Source: a bacterium (lineage in GTDB: Bacteria; Oederibacteriota; Muellerivitia; Muellerivitales; Muellerivitaceae). From it: DNA of 7,577 nucleotides. Below are positions 6,676 through 7,577 of the stretch, one piece after another. The notes under the pieces were generated by a model. The model searched no databases. It had not been told where the DNA came from and saw only the letters and a list, made by a program, of their open reading frames with translations. Each line of letters begins with the position of its first letter. The first letter of the stretch is position 1. The position numbers and the translations under genes were made by a program. The stretch covers positions 1 to 7,577 of the forward strand of contig JAICXI010000072.1 of assembly GCA_025980505.1 (NCBI GenBank), given 5' to 3'.

Positions 6676-6718
6676 TATGACTTAAGTCATATCAGCCCTA
6701 TCCCGATTGCCTTAACGT
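6676..6718 (+). promoter_or_regulatory. Class II Crp/Fnr-type promoter with perfect box (box C)
   Basis: TATGACTTAAGTCATA (6676-6691) is a perfect 16-bp palindrome, the best copy in the window. On the plus strand the -10 TAACGT (6713-6718) starts 21 bp after it, predicting transcription from about 6725. The minus strand has no -10 at the mirrored place. The first well-supported gene downstream begins about 396 nt later. Confidence 0.65.
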
Positions 6719-6724
6719 AAGGGT

Positions 6725-7120
6725 GTTTTGAAGAATCGCCAGGGGACCATGTCCTTTCAATCCTTATCAACCCGAGGCCGCGATTTAACGAAGGGGAAAA
6801 CGGCCAGATTCCCGCCGCCTCTTGCGCGAGAAGACGGAGAGGGCTTTCCACCCGCCAATCCGCATCCATTGGACCTGGATCAAGATGGCCTTCACCAGGT
6901 TTGCCATGACCCATGAGGACGACCCGTCGGATCGGTTGCCGCATCGTTACCGCGGCCGGGCATCAGCTTGGAAAAAAACGGAACCTGTGGGGAAGGCTTT
7001 CCCCCCTTAAATAAATAGGTGGAATAGGCTGGGAAATAATGAAGACAGGCCCTCGTCGGACGGTCGAAGAGCTTTGATTTACCGCCTTTATGGCGCGATC
7101 CCATTCTGAAAGAGAGTTTT
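6725..7120 (+). other. Unexplained leader or small-transcript region before the nitronate monooxygenase-like gene
   Basis: This is the stretch predicted to be transcribed from box C. It holds no gene I recognise. A 55-codon frame, ATG 6749 to TGA 6916, has AGGGG 3 nt upstream and a leader of about 24 nt, as at the other box-driven genes. Its product is polar and proline-rich and its third codon positions are less GC-rich than the neighbours' genes, so it may be chance. A hairpin GGGGAA/TTCCCC lies just before 7005 and is followed by AT-rich DNA without a T run, so it is a weak terminator at best. A CGCC/GGCG hairpin (about 7082-7094) sits just upstream of the next gene. It could be a long 5' leader, a second small RNA, or a gene remnant. 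Confidence 0.4.
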
Positions 7121-7577
7121 ATGAAAGCGGAACCGGTTTTAATCCAAGGCGGCATGGGAACGGCTGTTTCCAATTGGCGGTTGGCCCGGGCCGTGTCCCA
7201 AACGGGGCAATTGGGAGTTGTTTCGGGCACGGCACTCGACAACGTCATGGTTCGCCGGCTCCAGGAAGGTGATTTGGACGGTTCTGTTCGCCGGGCACTC
7301 CGCCAGTTTCCGGATTCGGAGATTGCACGGAGGATCCTGGAGAAATACTTCATTCCCGGCGGAAAGGCGATGCGCCAGCCTTTCAAGACTGCGCCCATGT
7401 TTTCCCTGAGCCCGCCGCAGGAATTGCTGGAACTGACCGTTGCCGCCAATTTCGCCGAGGTTTTCCTGGCCAAGGAAGGCCATGACGGCGTGGTGGGCAT
7501 CAATTTATTGGAAAAGATACAAATGCCGACCCTCTCCTCCCTTTACGGGGCCATATTGGCGGGCGTGGATTACGTAC
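7121..7577 (+). CDS. Nitronate monooxygenase-family flavoprotein, N-terminal part
   Basis: The gene starts at ATG 7121, preceded by an AAAGAGAG purine stretch, and is open at the right edge (152 codons seen). The N-terminus VLIQGGMGTAVSNWRLARAV, then GQLGVVSGTALD, YFIPGGK, and ANFAEVFLAKEGH.G.VGINLLEKIQ with LYGAILAGVDYV, is typical of the nitronate monooxygenase/2-nitropropane dioxygenase (PF03060) group of FMN-dependent TIM-barrel enzymes. Family members oxidise alkyl nitronates, but many proteins with this label have other or unknown substrates, and the catalytic His region lies beyond the edge. Its soluble, cytoplasmic nature is suggested by the lack of a signal peptide. The nearest upstream promoter I can support is the box C promoter 396 nt away. 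If that promoter reaches it, the gene joins the same regulon; I cannot show that from sequence. Confidence 0.85.
   Translation, partial: MKAEPVLIQGGMGTAVSNWRLARAVSQTGQLGVVSGTALDNVMVRRLQEGDLDGSVRRALRQFPDSEIARRILEKYFIPGGKAMRQPFKTAPMFSLSPPQELLELTVAANFAEVFLAKEGHDGVVGINLLEKIQMPTLSSLYGAILAGVDYV

Noticed and set aside
6687..6944. 85-codon minus-strand frame in the region after the RIC-like gene
   Set aside because: It has no recognisable domain and runs into box C; no minus-strand promoter supports it.

Overview
The window comes from a GC-rich bacterium whose phylum I cannot name. Gram-negative-like traits (a secreted beta-rich protein, a DedA protein) and the set of radical-SAM, di-iron and metal-transport genes fit an anaerobe or microaerobe that meets oxygen or nitric oxide stress. 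No rRNA, tRNA, IS element, CRISPR array or phage gene is visible.

Layout. Minus strand: a secreted Cys-rich protein (1-785, cut by the left edge) lies 65 bp downstream of a radical SAM/SPASM enzyme (851-1963). A 641-bp divergent intergenic region (1964-2604) follows. It holds three Crp/Fnr-type palindromes and, on the plus strand, a compact structured RNA of about 100 nt with its own promoter and a very strong terminator (2246-2349). Plus strand: a P-type cation ATPase (2605-5124) and a DedA membrane protein (5136-5756) form a two-gene operon. A RIC/ScdA-like di-iron hemerythrin protein follows (5849-6598), then a 522-bp region without a clear gene (6599-7120), then the start of a nitronate monooxygenase-family gene (7121 to the right edge).

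The unifying feature is a repeated palindrome, TATGAC-N4-GTCATA, present five times in 7.6 kb and only in intergenic DNA: 2023-2038, 2197-2212, 2543-2558, 5777-5792 and 6676-6691. It has the same 14-bp geometry as the FNR box but different arms. In four of the five copies a TAnnnT -10 hexamer begins exactly 21 bp after the box. This puts the box centre at about -41.5, the classical class II activator position. The window therefore looks like a piece of a Crp/Fnr-family regulon joining a radical SAM enzyme, a RIC-like iron-centre protein, probably the ATPase-DedA operon, an undescribed small RNA and an unexplained leader before the nitronate monooxygenase gene. RIC proteins elsewhere act in repair of iron centres after nitrosative stress, so a nitric oxide or low-oxygen signal is the most likely trigger. 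That is inference; the regulator gene is not in this window.
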